Notes: generated from the letters alone by a model not told the origin. A stretch of DNA of 64,000 nucleotides from Lapidilactobacillus dextrinicus DSM 20335 (GCF_001436095.1 NZ_AYYK01000016.1:56337-120336); one strand, 5' to 3'; shown: positions 47,094-56,661, numbered from the stretch's first letter. Numbers and translations are program-made.

Positions 47094-47178
47094 GCGGGCA
47101 TGGCGGAACTGGTAGACGCGCAAGACTAAGGATCTTGTGACCGCTTAGGTCGTGGAAGTTCGAGTCTTCTTGCCCGCA
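47094..47178 (+). tRNA. tRNA-Leu (anticodon AAG)
   Basis: Acceptor stem GCGGGCA / TGCCCGC, anticodon stem CAAGA / TCTTG with loop CTAAGGA (anticodon AAG), a long variable arm as expected for Leu, and TTCGAGT in the T arm. CCA is not encoded. Own promoter and terminator. Confidence 0.96.
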
Positions 47179-47199
47179 TTATATTAATTAGTTTAAACG

Positions 47200-47228
47200 C
47201 CTTGGGATAATCTCAAGGCGCTTTTTGT
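47200..47228 (+). terminator. terminator of tRNA-Leu
   Basis: CGCCTTG...CAAGGCG stem followed by CTTTTTG. Confidence 0.88.
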
Positions 47229-47232
47229 ATTA

Positions 47233-47274
47233 AAAAAGACTTGCCATTCTCAACAAGAACGGCAAGTCTTTTAT
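47233..47274 (-). terminator. terminator of the tex-sprT operon
   Basis: AAGACTTGCC / GGCAAGTCTT with T-run on the minus strand, just after the sprT stop. Confidence 0.88.
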
Positions 47275-47279
47275 TTATT

Positions 47280-47735
47280 CTAGCTCACATGACTCATTGG
47301 CACTGCTACCAATTTCCCCTGACAGCGTCCACAGACATAGCGTTGTAAATTAAGCCGACGTTGACGGTAATAATCCAAATGGCAGTGTTGACAATAATAG
47401 TGATACTTTCCTTGATTACTAGGTAAGCGTGGCGCAAAACGAGAACCACCTACTTGTTGCAGCAGTTGACGAAATTCGTGGCTACAATGATCATAGGGCA
47501 ATCCTGCTAAGTGCAAGTGGTAATGACACAACTCATGTTTAATAATCGCAGTAAAGCTTGCTAATGGTAATTCTAAGGCCATCTTCGGATTAAAATCCAA
47601 ATGGTGATCACTAATATGATAACGACCGCCAGTTGTTTTTAACCGCGCGTTAAAAACGGCTTGATGCTGAAACCGTTGATGAAAATATTGTAAAGAAACT
47701 TCTTCAACCAACCGTTGCAATTGTTGATTAGTCAT
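47280..47735 (-). CDS. SprT family metalloprotease-like protein
   Basis: 151 residues. The zinc-protease motif HELCH is at residues 67-71, and a C-terminal zinc ribbon is formed by CQHC (about 115) and CGRC (about 135). This SprT-like form is widespread in Firmicutes; cellular substrate unknown. It overlaps the tex stop by eight bases and is likely translated from the same mRNA. Confidence 0.9.
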   Translation of the reverse strand: MTNQQLQRLVEEVSLQYFHQRFQHQAVFNARLKTTGGRYHISDHHLDFNPKMALELPLASFTAIIKHELCHYHLHLAGLPYDHCSHEFRQLLQQVGGSRFAPRLPSNQGKYHYYCQHCHLDYYRQRRLNLQRYVCGRCQGKLVAVPMSHVS

Positions 47736-49917
47736 CGTTAATGTCCTTCATTGATAATTGCACCCGTTCACGATCTAAATCAACACTTAAAATCCGAACT
47801 TTTACAATATCACCAACTGAAACAACCGCACTAGGATTCTTGACGAAGCGATCCGCTAATTGCGAGATGTGCACTAGCCCGTCATGTTTAACGCCAATAT
47901 CAACAAAAGCACCAAAATCAACCACGTTCCGTACTGTTCCTTGTAGGATCATACCAGGTTTTAAATCTTCAATTGATAAAACATCTTGGCGTAACAACGG
48001 TGCGGGAACATTATCCCGTAAATCTCGACCTGGCTTACATAAACCAGCAATAATGTCATTGACTGTTTCAACACCGACATTATTTTGCTCGGCTAATTGT
48101 GTAACGTTTAATAATTTAGACAGTGCTTGTAATTCTGGTGTTCCCAAATCAGCCTTAGTTAAGTTCAACTTTTGTAATATCTTTTCAGCAACCGCATAGC
48201 TTTCTGGATGAATATCGGTATTATCAAGTGGCTCACTACCAGCAATAATTCGTAAAAAGCCGATCGCTTGCTGATAAGTTTTCGGACCTAATCGTGGTAC
48301 TTTTTGCAACTGAGCGCGATTGTTAAAGATGCCATTTTCATTACGATATTTAACAATATTAGCCGAAATTGTCGCTGACAAACCAGAAATATGTTGTAAT
48401 AAATCCACACTGGCGGTATTTAAATTCACGCCAACATTGTTCACTACATCTTCAACCACAATATCTAATTGTGCGCCAAGTGCCTTCTGGCTAACATCGT
48501 GCTGATATTGACCAACCCCAACTGAACGCGGATCAATCTTCAGCAACTCGGCTAAAGGATCTTGTAGTCTCCGAGCAATACTAACTGCTGAACGTTCTTC
48601 AACATGTAAATCAGGAAATTCCGCGCGGGCATTATCACTGGCCGAATAAACAGAGGCACCAGCTTCATTTACGATCACATAATAAACCGGCCGTGTCATT
48701 TTTTTAAGTGTTTCGGCAACGAACTGTTCCGATTCTCGACTAGCCGTCCCATTACCAATTGCAATCATTTCGACTTGATATTTTTCAATGAAATCGATGA
48801 ATTGTGGCATTGCTTGTTGTCGTTGCTTTTCGGGCGCTGGTTTGTGAGGATAAATAACCAACTTATCTAAAAACTTACCCGTAGCATCAACAATGGCTAA
48901 CTTACAGCCAGTTCGATAAGCTGGATCAAATCCTAAAACAACTTTACCTTTCAACGGCGGTTGTAATAATAAGTGACGTAAGTTTTCGCCAAAAACTGAA
49001 ATAGCGTGATTATCAGCCGTTTCTTTTAAGTTAGCACGAATTTCACGTTCAATTGCCGGACCTATAAACCGTTTATAGGCATCAGCTACCGCTTCATTCA
49101 TTTGTAGCGCAGCAAAATCATTGCGTTGCAAATTAACGTGCTGATTAATTCGTTTCAACAATTCCGTGACATCAGTTTGAATACCAGCCTTAATCACACC
49201 TTCTTTTTCAGCACGATTAATGGCTAAAACACGGTGTGGTACTAATTTCACCAAGGGTTCATCGAAATCATAGTAAAGTTGATAAACGCCTTTAGGATCA
49301 TTTTCCTGATCCTTAAGCGTCGTGACAAAATGCCCCTGTTGTTGAACAAAATGGCGCGTCCAATCACGAAAATCAGCTTCATCGCTAATTTCATCAGCGA
49401 GAATTTCATGAACGCCTTGCCAAACAGCCTCAATTTCATTGATCTCGGCTTCGGGATTCAACATTTTTTCAGCTTCTTGTTGCCACTGTGCTTCAGTTAA
49501 TTGTGGCTGTTGCTTAATTTTTACTGCTAATGGTTCCAAACCTGCAGCACGAGCAATGGTAGCCTTACTTTTACGCTTTTGTTTGTAGGGAAGATATAAG
49601 TCTTCAACTTTTTGTAGTTTATCTGCTTGAGCAATTGCTGTACTTAACTCAGCCGTTAACTTACCCTGCTCATCAATTGCGCGTGTAACTTCTTCCTTAC
49701 GCTTATTTAAGGCGAGCACTCGTTGATATTCAGTTTCAATTTGGCGAATTTGCACCTCATCTAAACTACCGGTTCGTTCTTTACGATACCGAGCAATAAA
49801 TGGAACGGTGTTTCCTTCTGCCAACATCGTCAATACCGCAGTAATCGCTTGTGGTTTTAAGTCCAGATTATGCTGTGTGGCTTTTTTTGCTGCTTGATCA
49901 ATACTAACTTCACTCAT
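47728..49917 (-). CDS. tex: Tex family RNA-binding transcription accessory protein
   Basis: 729 residues. The N-terminal helical Tex domain has the signature VPFIARYRKERTGSLDE, a central YqgF-like RNase H fold follows (GFDPAYRTGCKLAIVD), then helix-hairpin-helix motifs (LNTASVDLLQHISGLS, RLGPKTYQQAIGFLRI), and a C-terminal S1 domain (PGMILQGTVRNVVDFGAFVDIG). It binds nucleic acids and interacts with transcription. ATG behind AGGAG. First gene of tex-sprT. Confidence 0.96.
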   Translation of the reverse strand: MSEVSIDQAAKKATQHNLDLKPQAITAVLTMLAEGNTVPFIARYRKERTGSLDEVQIRQIETEYQRVLALNKRKEEVTRAIDEQGKLTAELSTAIAQADKLQKVEDLYLPYKQKRKSKATIARAAGLEPLAVKIKQQPQLTEAQWQQEAEKMLNPEAEINEIEAVWQGVHEILADEISDEADFRDWTRHFVQQQGHFVTTLKDQENDPKGVYQLYYDFDEPLVKLVPHRVLAINRAEKEGVIKAGIQTDVTELLKRINQHVNLQRNDFAALQMNEAVADAYKRFIGPAIEREIRANLKETADNHAISVFGENLRHLLLQPPLKGKVVLGFDPAYRTGCKLAIVDATGKFLDKLVIYPHKPAPEKQRQQAMPQFIDFIEKYQVEMIAIGNGTASRESEQFVAETLKKMTRPVYYVIVNEAGASVYSASDNARAEFPDLHVEERSAVSIARRLQDPLAELLKIDPRSVGVGQYQHDVSQKALGAQLDIVVEDVVNNVGVNLNTASVDLLQHISGLSATISANIVKYRNENGIFNNRAQLQKVPRLGPKTYQQAIGFLRIIAGSEPLDNTDIHPESYAVAEKILQKLNLTKADLGTPELQALSKLLNVTQLAEQNNVGVETVNDIIAGLCKPGRDLRDNVPAPLLRQDVLSIEDLKPGMILQGTVRNVVDFGAFVDIGVKHDGLVHISQLADRFVKNPSAVVSVGDIVKVRILSVDLDRERVQLSMKDINDD

Positions 49918-49974
49918 TTAAATTTAAGACTCCTAAAAATCAATTCTGACTTGGTTAACTTATTAAGACGGCCA

Positions 49975-50412
49975 CTATGCAAAAGCGCCAATTTTAGTTA
50001 AATATTTGCTTAACCGTTCTGTGGCGTCATCTTGATCTTTTTCAGCCTGAGCAAACTGACCTTCATCAATCGTTTGATCTTCATGCAAACTATCAGTCAT
50101 TGCTTGACAGCCCTTAACAAAATCACTAAACGCATTAACTAATGAATGATGATTACCCATTAATCGTGCCGGTGCTTGAGCTTGGTTTAACTGGCGTAAT
50201 AACTCAGTATAAGTCTGCGTTCCCGCCGCAAAACCTTGGCGAATTTCGTTATAACGATCTAATGCAAGATCGTCTAATTCCTGATCTACCATTTTCTCTT
50301 TTAGCTCTTTAAACATTGGATCAAGTGTCTCCTGCATCTTTTCTGTCTGCTCAATTACTTGATTAATTGTGGTGCCATAACGCATCGCCTTTTGTTGTAA
50401 TTTATTTGCCAT
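49975..50412 (-). CDS. helical protein of unknown function
   Basis: 145 residues, acidic, nearly all predicted helix with two long amphipathic stretches (VIEQTEKMQETLDPMFKELKEKM; QAMTDSLHEDQTIDEGQFAQAEKDQDDATERL). No signal peptide, membrane segment or recognised motif; not clearly a member of the YlbF/YmcA family. GGGCGGGAA precedes the ATG, and 57 bases separate it from tex in the same direction, so it may be the first gene of that operon. Confidence 0.7.
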   Translation of the reverse strand: MANKLQQKAMRYGTTINQVIEQTEKMQETLDPMFKELKEKMVDQELDDLALDRYNEIRQGFAAGTQTYTELLRQLNQAQAPARLMGNHHSLVNAFSDFVKGCQAMTDSLHEDQTIDEGQFAQAEKDQDDATERLSKYLTKIGAFA

Positions 50413-50521
50413 TTTATTCCCGCCCTTTTAATTAATAGCTTTATTATAACAAAAGATGTTCACGAAACGAGTGAGGTTTCCCCCACATAATAAAAAGTTG
50501 TCATAATTAATTTCATTATTT

Positions 50522-50550
50522 TTGAATGTACCTATTTATGCTAAGATAAT
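50522..50550 (+). promoter_or_regulatory. putative promoter of the Mga-like/oxidoreductase operon
   Basis: TTGAAT (50522-50527), 17 bases, GATAAT (50545-50550), about 80 bases before the chosen start codon. Confidence 0.55.
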
Positions 50551-50632
50551 AGTTATTAGTAATCGCTATCAGTCTGTTTTTTTACCTGTCCGTTTTATCT
50601 TTAACTTGACTATATTTTATGAAGGAAAACCT

Positions 50633-52120
50633 ATGAATTTATTTCAACTTCTTAATAAAAATACCGCGCTCGAAATCGATATTGTTAAGGTTATTCTAGC
50701 TGCGGGACCAAGAATTTCTAAATCTCAATTGCGCAAAACGTTGAATATTTCTAATTTCACTTTAACAGGTGCTCTAACTCATATTCAGAGCGTCTTTGAT
50801 GAAGTTAAAATTAATGCAACGCTCGAAATCGAGGACGTTGATTCTGTTACCTATGTACGAGTAAAAAAGGAACCCACAACTGATATTTTTGATTTTTATT
50901 ATGCTTATTTAGCAGATTCACTTGAATATCAGATCCTGCGGTACTTATTCCACAAGCAAAGTTTTACTCGAATCCAGCTGATTCAGACATTATCAATTAG
51001 TGAGGGTTCATTATACCGATATTTAAATCATCTAAATGAACTTTTACATGAATTCAATTTAGCAATTAAAAACGGACGGATTGTGGGCGAGGAACTTCAA
51101 ATTAATTATTTTTACTTTGAATTAATCTGGAATTCTGTCCCAACCAATGAAATCCACGCACTCATTACTAATGATCGAATCCAGCATACCGTTACCGCAT
51201 TGGAGAGTTCTTTAGATACTACCTTCAATGATCATACTAAAATGCGGGCGGCATTGTGGCTGCTTATTTTACAAAAGCGCTCCACCATTGAGTTAACTAC
51301 CAATAGCGTCTCTAAACAGTTACTCAAAGAAATTACCCGTGATCCTCTATTTAATCAGGTTCAAACTGTCTATCTACGCTTTACGATAGGTAATGCTCAA
51401 GCAGGTAGTAGTTTCAAAAGTGTTTATTTATATCTGTTTTTAATTTCAATGTTTATTTTCGATACAAATAACCACTTTATCTTCAAGCTAGGTGGTACCT
51501 GGCCTACACCTCTTTCTCAAATTAAGCATACGGCTCAATGGATCGTTGAGTTTGTCACTGATAATCTAAATGTTGATTTAGACGATTTTCCAGAAAATTT
51601 CACCTTACGCTGGTACTCAGTATTGACGCAACTACTTACACAAATTTATTTTTTTCAAAGCAATATCACGTTTATTTCTACGGATAATCAATGTATCACT
51701 CAAACAAAGTATACAAAAAGTTTGATCGAACCAATTATTAAGAAAGTACTAACCGATTTTTCCAAACCAACTATTTCAGATACAATGAAAATATATGGTT
51801 ATTCAATTTTAGAAAGTTTTATTGAGTCCAGCCATAAGTACGCTAAACATCATTTACGAATCGGCATTTTTGCGCGTAAGGATTATTTCTCAGCTCTTTA
51901 TCTCGTTGAACAATTTGCAAGTGAATTTAGCGGTAGCTTTAATCTTGATATCGAAATTGCGACACCAACGCAAAAATATGACCTACTAGTTACAGATTCT
52001 CCATTATCTGTCTCAAGATACCACTTTGCTAAACAATACGTTCTTGCTGGTCGTTTAAATGCACTAGATCGTGAAATGTTAGCAACCATTTTAAACAACA
52101 TCATGGAAAGTGTGAATTAG
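50633..52120 (+). CDS. Mga-like helix-turn-helix transcriptional regulator
   Basis: 495 residues. Two N-terminal winged-helix units can be seen: VKVILAAGPRISKSQLRKTL...FTLTGALTHI (about 20-60) and ILRYLFHKQSFTRIQLIQTLSISEGSLYRYLNHL (about 100-135), the arrangement of Mga/AtxA-type regulators. A long helical middle resembling PRD-like modules and a C-terminal alpha/beta domain (LRIGIFARKDYFSALYLVEQF..., EIATPTQKYDLLVTDS), similar to a PTS EIIB fold, follow. Such proteins control sugar- or virulence-related genes. ATG 50633 behind GAAGGAAAA. It ends four bases before the oxidoreductase gene, so they are one operon. Confidence 0.82.
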   Translation: MNLFQLLNKNTALEIDIVKVILAAGPRISKSQLRKTLNISNFTLTGALTHIQSVFDEVKINATLEIEDVDSVTYVRVKKEPTTDIFDFYYAYLADSLEYQILRYLFHKQSFTRIQLIQTLSISEGSLYRYLNHLNELLHEFNLAIKNGRIVGEELQINYFYFELIWNSVPTNEIHALITNDRIQHTVTALESSLDTTFNDHTKMRAALWLLILQKRSTIELTTNSVSKQLLKEITRDPLFNQVQTVYLRFTIGNAQAGSSFKSVYLYLFLISMFIFDTNNHFIFKLGGTWPTPLSQIKHTAQWIVEFVTDNLNVDLDDFPENFTLRWYSVLTQLLTQIYFFQSNITFISTDNQCITQTKYTKSLIEPIIKKVLTDFSKPTISDTMKIYGYSILESFIESSHKYAKHHLRIGIFARKDYFSALYLVEQFASEFSGSFNLDIEIATPTQKYDLLVTDSPLSVSRYHFAKQYVLAGRLNALDREMLATILNNIMESVN

Positions 52121-52124
52121 AATA

Positions 52125-53510
52125 ATGAAGATTTTAATTATTGGGGGCTCCCATGCAGGCATTGCCGTTGCTAAAAAAGTTAAAAGCTTAAGTCCGAAAA
52201 CAAATGTAACACTGATTGAGGCAACCGATCATCTTGGCTTTATTAGTGACACCATCAATCTGATGTTACAGGGCTTAATATCTAAGGATAACATCGCAGA
52301 AGGTGAAGTTTATACAATCGACGATATTCGTGCGGCCGGTGTTGATCTTCATTTAAATACCACAGCTTTAGAGATCGACTACAAAAATAAAAAAGTTCTT
52401 ATTCAAGAATCAACTCATTCAACTGAAGAATTAGCCTACGATTATTTGGTGCTAGCGATGGGGTCATCCAGTTTTGAAAAATTAGATGCCATTAAAGAGC
52501 ACCCTAATGTAAATCTATTAACTTATAAATATCCAGATGAAACTTTAAAAACCTATGAAGCATTACAAAGCAGTCAAAGTATTATGATTATTGGGGCTGG
52601 TTTAATTGGTTTAGAACTGGCTAATAGTTTTACCACGCGTCCTAGCCAAACGATTAATCTGATCGAGCGGGCAGATTATCCCTTGTTCCGTTACTTTGAT
52701 AAAGAAATTGTTGAGATTTTAATGCGTCACATCCCTAAAAATTTTCACATCTATACAAATCAAAATTTTTATGAATTAGAAAATACCACCGATGATAAAA
52801 TTAGACTCGTTACCTGGGATGACCAAAAGATTACTGCTGACACTTGCGTACTAGCTCTTAATCCTAAACCTAATACTCATATTGTTGAAGATCATTTGGA
52901 CTTGAATCCCGATGGTACCATTAAAGTTAATCAGTATATGCAGACCTCTGATCCTGCTATTTTTGCATGCGGTGACTTGGTTAGAATTCCCGTTATTCAC
53001 GATAATGAGAATTCTTATTTACCACTCATCGGTAATGCACGTAAAACGGGGTATATTGCTGCGTACAACATTCTTTACGGTACTTCTAAGTCTTATCCAC
53101 CCTCACAACGAACGCTTGCTACTAAGCTCTTTGACCATTATTTAGGCAGTACCGGAATTACGGCCACCGAGGCAAGTTTCTCTGGTTACGATGTTGTTGA
53201 AATTAACAAAGAATATCACACTTACGCTAAATATGAACAAGAACGAGATTTTCATCTGTATCTAAAAGTTATTTTTGACCGTAAATCGCGAGAACTTCTG
53301 GGTGCCCAAGTTATCACAAACGATCGGGTCCAGCTAGATCTAATTAATATCTTTTCAGTAATGATCTATCATCATGATTTAATTGACCAATTATTAGAGG
53401 TTGATACCTTCTTTAGTCCTGAGATTAATCCTACTCGAAACACTTTAATTGATATTGGTATTGAAAGTCTGAAATATCATAATCAAACTACTCACCATGA
53501 CGACCTATAA
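52125..53510 (+). CDS. FAD-dependent oxidoreductase, NADH oxidase/peroxidase-like but without the catalytic Cys
   Basis: 461 residues with the full architecture of the Nox/Npx/CoA-disulfide reductase family: FAD-binding start MKILIIGGSHAG with His10 as in NADH peroxidase, NAD-binding IMIIGAGLIGLELA (about 153-166), second FAD motif IFACGDLV (about 285), and a C-terminal dimerisation domain. The redox-active Cys42 of the SCG motif is missing: the segment reads FISDTINLMLQG, with Asp at 42. Either it is a classical FAD reductase using another acceptor or it serves as a sensor. Paired with the Mga-like gene. Confidence 0.85.
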   Translation: MKILIIGGSHAGIAVAKKVKSLSPKTNVTLIEATDHLGFISDTINLMLQGLISKDNIAEGEVYTIDDIRAAGVDLHLNTTALEIDYKNKKVLIQESTHSTEELAYDYLVLAMGSSSFEKLDAIKEHPNVNLLTYKYPDETLKTYEALQSSQSIMIIGAGLIGLELANSFTTRPSQTINLIERADYPLFRYFDKEIVEILMRHIPKNFHIYTNQNFYELENTTDDKIRLVTWDDQKITADTCVLALNPKPNTHIVEDHLDLNPDGTIKVNQYMQTSDPAIFACGDLVRIPVIHDNENSYLPLIGNARKTGYIAAYNILYGTSKSYPPSQRTLATKLFDHYLGSTGITATEASFSGYDVVEINKEYHTYAKYEQERDFHLYLKVIFDRKSRELLGAQVITNDRVQLDLINIFSVMIYHHDLIDQLLEVDTFFSPEINPTRNTLIDIGIESLKYHNQTTHHDDL

Positions 53511-53543
53511 TCACGAATTTTTTATTAATTTAAACTAGAAAAC

Positions 53544-53590
53544 AAAAATCGTCGTAGATGTAATAATTACATCTACGACGATTCTTGTTA
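53544..53590. terminator. bidirectional terminator
   Basis: AATCGTCGTAGATGTAA and its complement with a three-base loop; very stable stem between the convergent oxidoreductase and ATPase genes. Confidence 0.92.
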
Positions 53591-53658
53591 TAACTTTTTA
53601 TAAAATCGACATGTATTTATCTAGTTAAGCAAAGCTCTTCCTCTAGGAAGTCACTTGA

Positions 53659-56349
53659 TTATTGACGCCCCATTTTACGTTGAACAAATTTGACAATTTC
53701 AACGATGACAACCATCAAGATTCCGGCACCTAGGACAGTCCCCCATTGAGAAAGGTTCAATTCTGTCACGTGAAATAATTTGTTAAATCCGGGAACAACA
53801 ATGGTTAATGCAACCATAACGGTGGAAAGTGCAATACCGATATTGAAAGCCCGGTTAGCAAACGGATGAATCTTAAATAATGATTGATGAATCGACTTCA
53901 CATTGAATGCATGGAATAATTGGATCAATGCTAAAGTCGCATAAGCCATAGTTAACGCGTCGGCATGAATCTCGTTGTAACTTGTGTGTACAGGGAAATT
54001 AATTGCCCAAGCGTATACGCCTAATGTCAAAGCTCCTTCAAGAATACCTTGATAAATAATGGATGAAGCAACCCCACCACTTAAGAAGTTAGCTTTACGA
54101 CCACGTGGCTTACGATTCATTATTCCTGGTTCAGTTGGTTCAACACCTAAAGCAATCGCTGGGAATGTATCCGTTGCTAAGTTAATCCATAGTAACTGAA
54201 CGGGTACAAGAATGTCCCAACCCATTAACGTCATGAAGAACAACGTTAAAACCTCACCTAAGTTAGCAGACAATAAATATTGAATTGACTTTTGAATGTT
54301 GGCAAAAACCTTACGGCCTTCTTCAACGGCAACAATAATCGTCGCAAAGTTATCATCAGCAAGTACCATATCACTAGCACTCTTAGAAACTTCAGTACCT
54401 GTAATACCCATACCAATACCAATATCTGCTGACTTCAATGCTGGTGCATCATTAACGCCATCACCGGTCATGGCTACGACTTTACCTTTATCTTGCCAAG
54501 CTTTAACGATACGAACTTTATGTTCTGGAGAAACTCGAGCGTAAACAGAATATTGTTTAACTTTCTTCGCAAATTCTTCATCGCTCATTTGATCAAGTTC
54601 AGCACCAGTAATAACGGCATCGTCATCGCCAGGTTTAATAATACCTAACCGACCGGCAATAGCTTCGGCTGTATCTTGATGGTCACCAGTAATCATTAAT
54701 GGTCGAATACCGGCCTTTTTAGCATCGGCAACAGCTTGAGCAGCTTCTGGACGTTCAGGGTCAATCATACCAATTAATCCAGCGAAAATTAAATCATTTT
54801 CAACTGTGGCACTATCAAGCTTTTCAGGAACGGCATCAATTACCTTGTAAGCCATTGCTAAGACACGCAAAGCTTGAGTAGCCATTCCCTTATTTTGCTT
54901 AAGTATTTCTTGACGATCTGCATCCGTAATTGGCCGAACGTCATCAACATTAGCTTCGATTTGCGTAACGCGTTTTAATAATTCATCCGGTGCACCTTTA
55001 ACTGCAACGTAAAACTTACCATTTGGTAAGGCATGAATCGTTGACATTAATTTACGTTCAGAATCAAATGGTACCTCGGCAACTCGCGGTTCCTTAACTA
55101 ATTCATCAGCAACTTGGTAGTCATGGTCAAAACCATATTGAATAAGTGCTGTTTCAGTTGGATCACCAACTAAGTTACCATCGTTTTGAATCTTAGTATC
55201 ATTGCTGAAAGTCATGACACGTAAAGTGTTATCAGTTTCTGAAATTGGTGCACTGGCTGGCTCCAATTTACCATGACGGTAAACTTTTTCAACTGTCATC
55301 TTATTTTGTGTTAACGTACCAGTTTTATCTGAAGCGACGATATCAGTTGAACCTAATGTCTCCACAGCAGGTAACTTACGAACTAATGACTGACGACGAG
55401 CCATTCGCGTTGTTCCCAAAGCTAAGATAATTGTAACAATCGCTGGCAGACCCTCTGGAATAGCAGCGACGGCTAAAGAAATCGCTGTTAATAACATTTC
55501 AATGACTAATTCACCCATTGGTAAATTATTATGATTGTTCAAAACACCAATGATAAAGATAATTGCCGCAATAGCTAAAATTAACCACGTAATCGTTTTA
55601 CCTAATGAATTCAAATTAGCTTGTAATGGTGTTGTGGTTTCTTCTGCTGAGTTAATCATACCGGCAATACGACCAACTTCGGTATTCATTCCGGTGCCAA
55701 CAACTACACCAACACCACGACCATAAGTGACATTACTATTCATATAGGCCATATTGTGACGATCACCAATGGCAATATTTTCATCTTTTAAAGTTGCAAT
55801 ATCTTTTTCAACTGGTACAGATTCACCTGTTAAGGCCGCTTCTTCGATCTTTAACGAAGCAGCTTCAATCAAACGTAAGTCTGCGGGTACAATATCGCCT
55901 GCTTCAAGTAAGACAATATCACCAGGTACTAAATCAGGACTGCTGATCGTTTCCATATTGCCATTGCGGCGTACGTGCGCTTCCGGCGTTGACATCTCTC
56001 GCAATGCATCGATTGCTTCTTCTGCCTTAGATTCTTGGAAAACACCAAAAATTGCATTAATAATCACCACAGCTAAAATAAGCATTGCATCTGCCCATTC
56101 ATGAGCCACGACACCAGAAATAATAGCTGCTACTAATAAAACAATAATCATGAAATCTTTGAATTGATCAAAGAATCGTTGGAATAATGTCCGTTTTTTT
56201 GCCTGCTCTAATGCATTGGGACCATATTTTTTTAATGCAGCTTCGGCTTGAGCATTACTCAAACCTTTTTCACTAGTACCAAACTCTTTAAGAATTTGCT
56301 GCTCGGATTGAGCATAATAACGCTTATTTAATTCTTTTTCCTGTGCCAA
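53659..56349 (-). CDS. P-type cation-transporting ATPase (PacL/YloB-like), probable Mn2+ exporter
   Basis: 896 residues, P2-type ATPase: actuator domain TGES motif (EEAALTGESVPVEKD), PEGLPAIVT in membrane helix 4, phosphorylation site DKTGTLTQNKMTV (Asp near 341), GDGVNDAPALKSADIGIGMG hinge, ten membrane segments. By motif it would be called a calcium pump, but the gene lies behind a yybP-ykoY-type manganese riboswitch, and related lactococcal and streptococcal pumps under that switch export Mn2+. So manganese export is more likely. The start is TTG at 56349 behind AAAAGGGG. Confidence 0.93.
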   Translation of the reverse strand: MAQEKELNKRYYAQSEQQILKEFGTSEKGLSNAQAEAALKKYGPNALEQAKKRTLFQRFFDQFKDFMIIVLLVAAIISGVVAHEWADAMLILAVVIINAIFGVFQESKAEEAIDALREMSTPEAHVRRNGNMETISSPDLVPGDIVLLEAGDIVPADLRLIEAASLKIEEAALTGESVPVEKDIATLKDENIAIGDRHNMAYMNSNVTYGRGVGVVVGTGMNTEVGRIAGMINSAEETTTPLQANLNSLGKTITWLILAIAAIIFIIGVLNNHNNLPMGELVIEMLLTAISLAVAAIPEGLPAIVTIILALGTTRMARRQSLVRKLPAVETLGSTDIVASDKTGTLTQNKMTVEKVYRHGKLEPASAPISETDNTLRVMTFSNDTKIQNDGNLVGDPTETALIQYGFDHDYQVADELVKEPRVAEVPFDSERKLMSTIHALPNGKFYVAVKGAPDELLKRVTQIEANVDDVRPITDADRQEILKQNKGMATQALRVLAMAYKVIDAVPEKLDSATVENDLIFAGLIGMIDPERPEAAQAVADAKKAGIRPLMITGDHQDTAEAIAGRLGIIKPGDDDAVITGAELDQMSDEEFAKKVKQYSVYARVSPEHKVRIVKAWQDKGKVVAMTGDGVNDAPALKSADIGIGMGITGTEVSKSASDMVLADDNFATIIVAVEEGRKVFANIQKSIQYLLSANLGEVLTLFFMTLMGWDILVPVQLLWINLATDTFPAIALGVEPTEPGIMNRKPRGRKANFLSGGVASSIIYQGILEGALTLGVYAWAINFPVHTSYNEIHADALTMAYATLALIQLFHAFNVKSIHQSLFKIHPFANRAFNIGIALSTVMVALTIVVPGFNKLFHVTELNLSQWGTVLGAGILMVVIVEIVKFVQRKMGRQ

Positions 56350-56506
56350 AAAATCGACCCCTTTTCTAAATAAATTTGAAAAAATACTGAACTATCTTGG
56401 TACTCATGAGAATTAGTAGCCAAGTATAAAAATCAAGTCATTAAATTAATCCTACATCAATAGATAACCTCATTCTCACCATACCCTTTTAATTAATCCA
56501 AGGAAA

Positions 56507-56545
56507 CAAAAAAGACTTGTACGCGAACAGCCGCATACAAGTCTC
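56507..56545 (-). terminator. riboswitch-associated terminator
   Basis: Stem GACTTGTATGCG / CGCGTACAAGTC followed on the minus strand by TTTTTT. Its 5' arm includes the bases (CTTGT) that close helix P1 of the adjoining aptamer, so aptamer and terminator exclude each other. Confidence 0.85.
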
Positions 56546-56621
56546 ACTATTTAAGATAAAACCAGAACTATCGTCTTGTTGATGGTTTTATCACAGCAAT
56601 CGCTGCAAGTTACTCCCTTGT
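56537..56621 (-). promoter_or_regulatory. yybP-ykoY family manganese riboswitch aptamer
   Basis: On the minus strand: P1 arm ACAAG, then GGGAGTAACTTGC (the GGGGAGUAGC-type loop), a small hairpin GCAGCGATTGCTG, a long arm GATAAAACCATCAACA...TGGTTTTATC, then TAGTGAGA before the P1 closing arm CTTGT. This order matches the family. An ON switch is expected: Mn2+ stabilises P1, which breaks the terminator and lets the ATPase be made. Confidence 0.75.
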
Positions 56622-56632
56622 TTCTAAAGGCA

Positions 56633-56661
56633 AGTATACCTGAAAAGTGCGGCTAAAGCAA
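56633..56661 (-). promoter_or_regulatory. promoter of the riboswitch-ATPase transcript
   Basis: Minus strand: TTGCTT (56661-56656), 17 bases, TATACT (56638-56633). Start near 56626, just before the aptamer. Confidence 0.8.
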
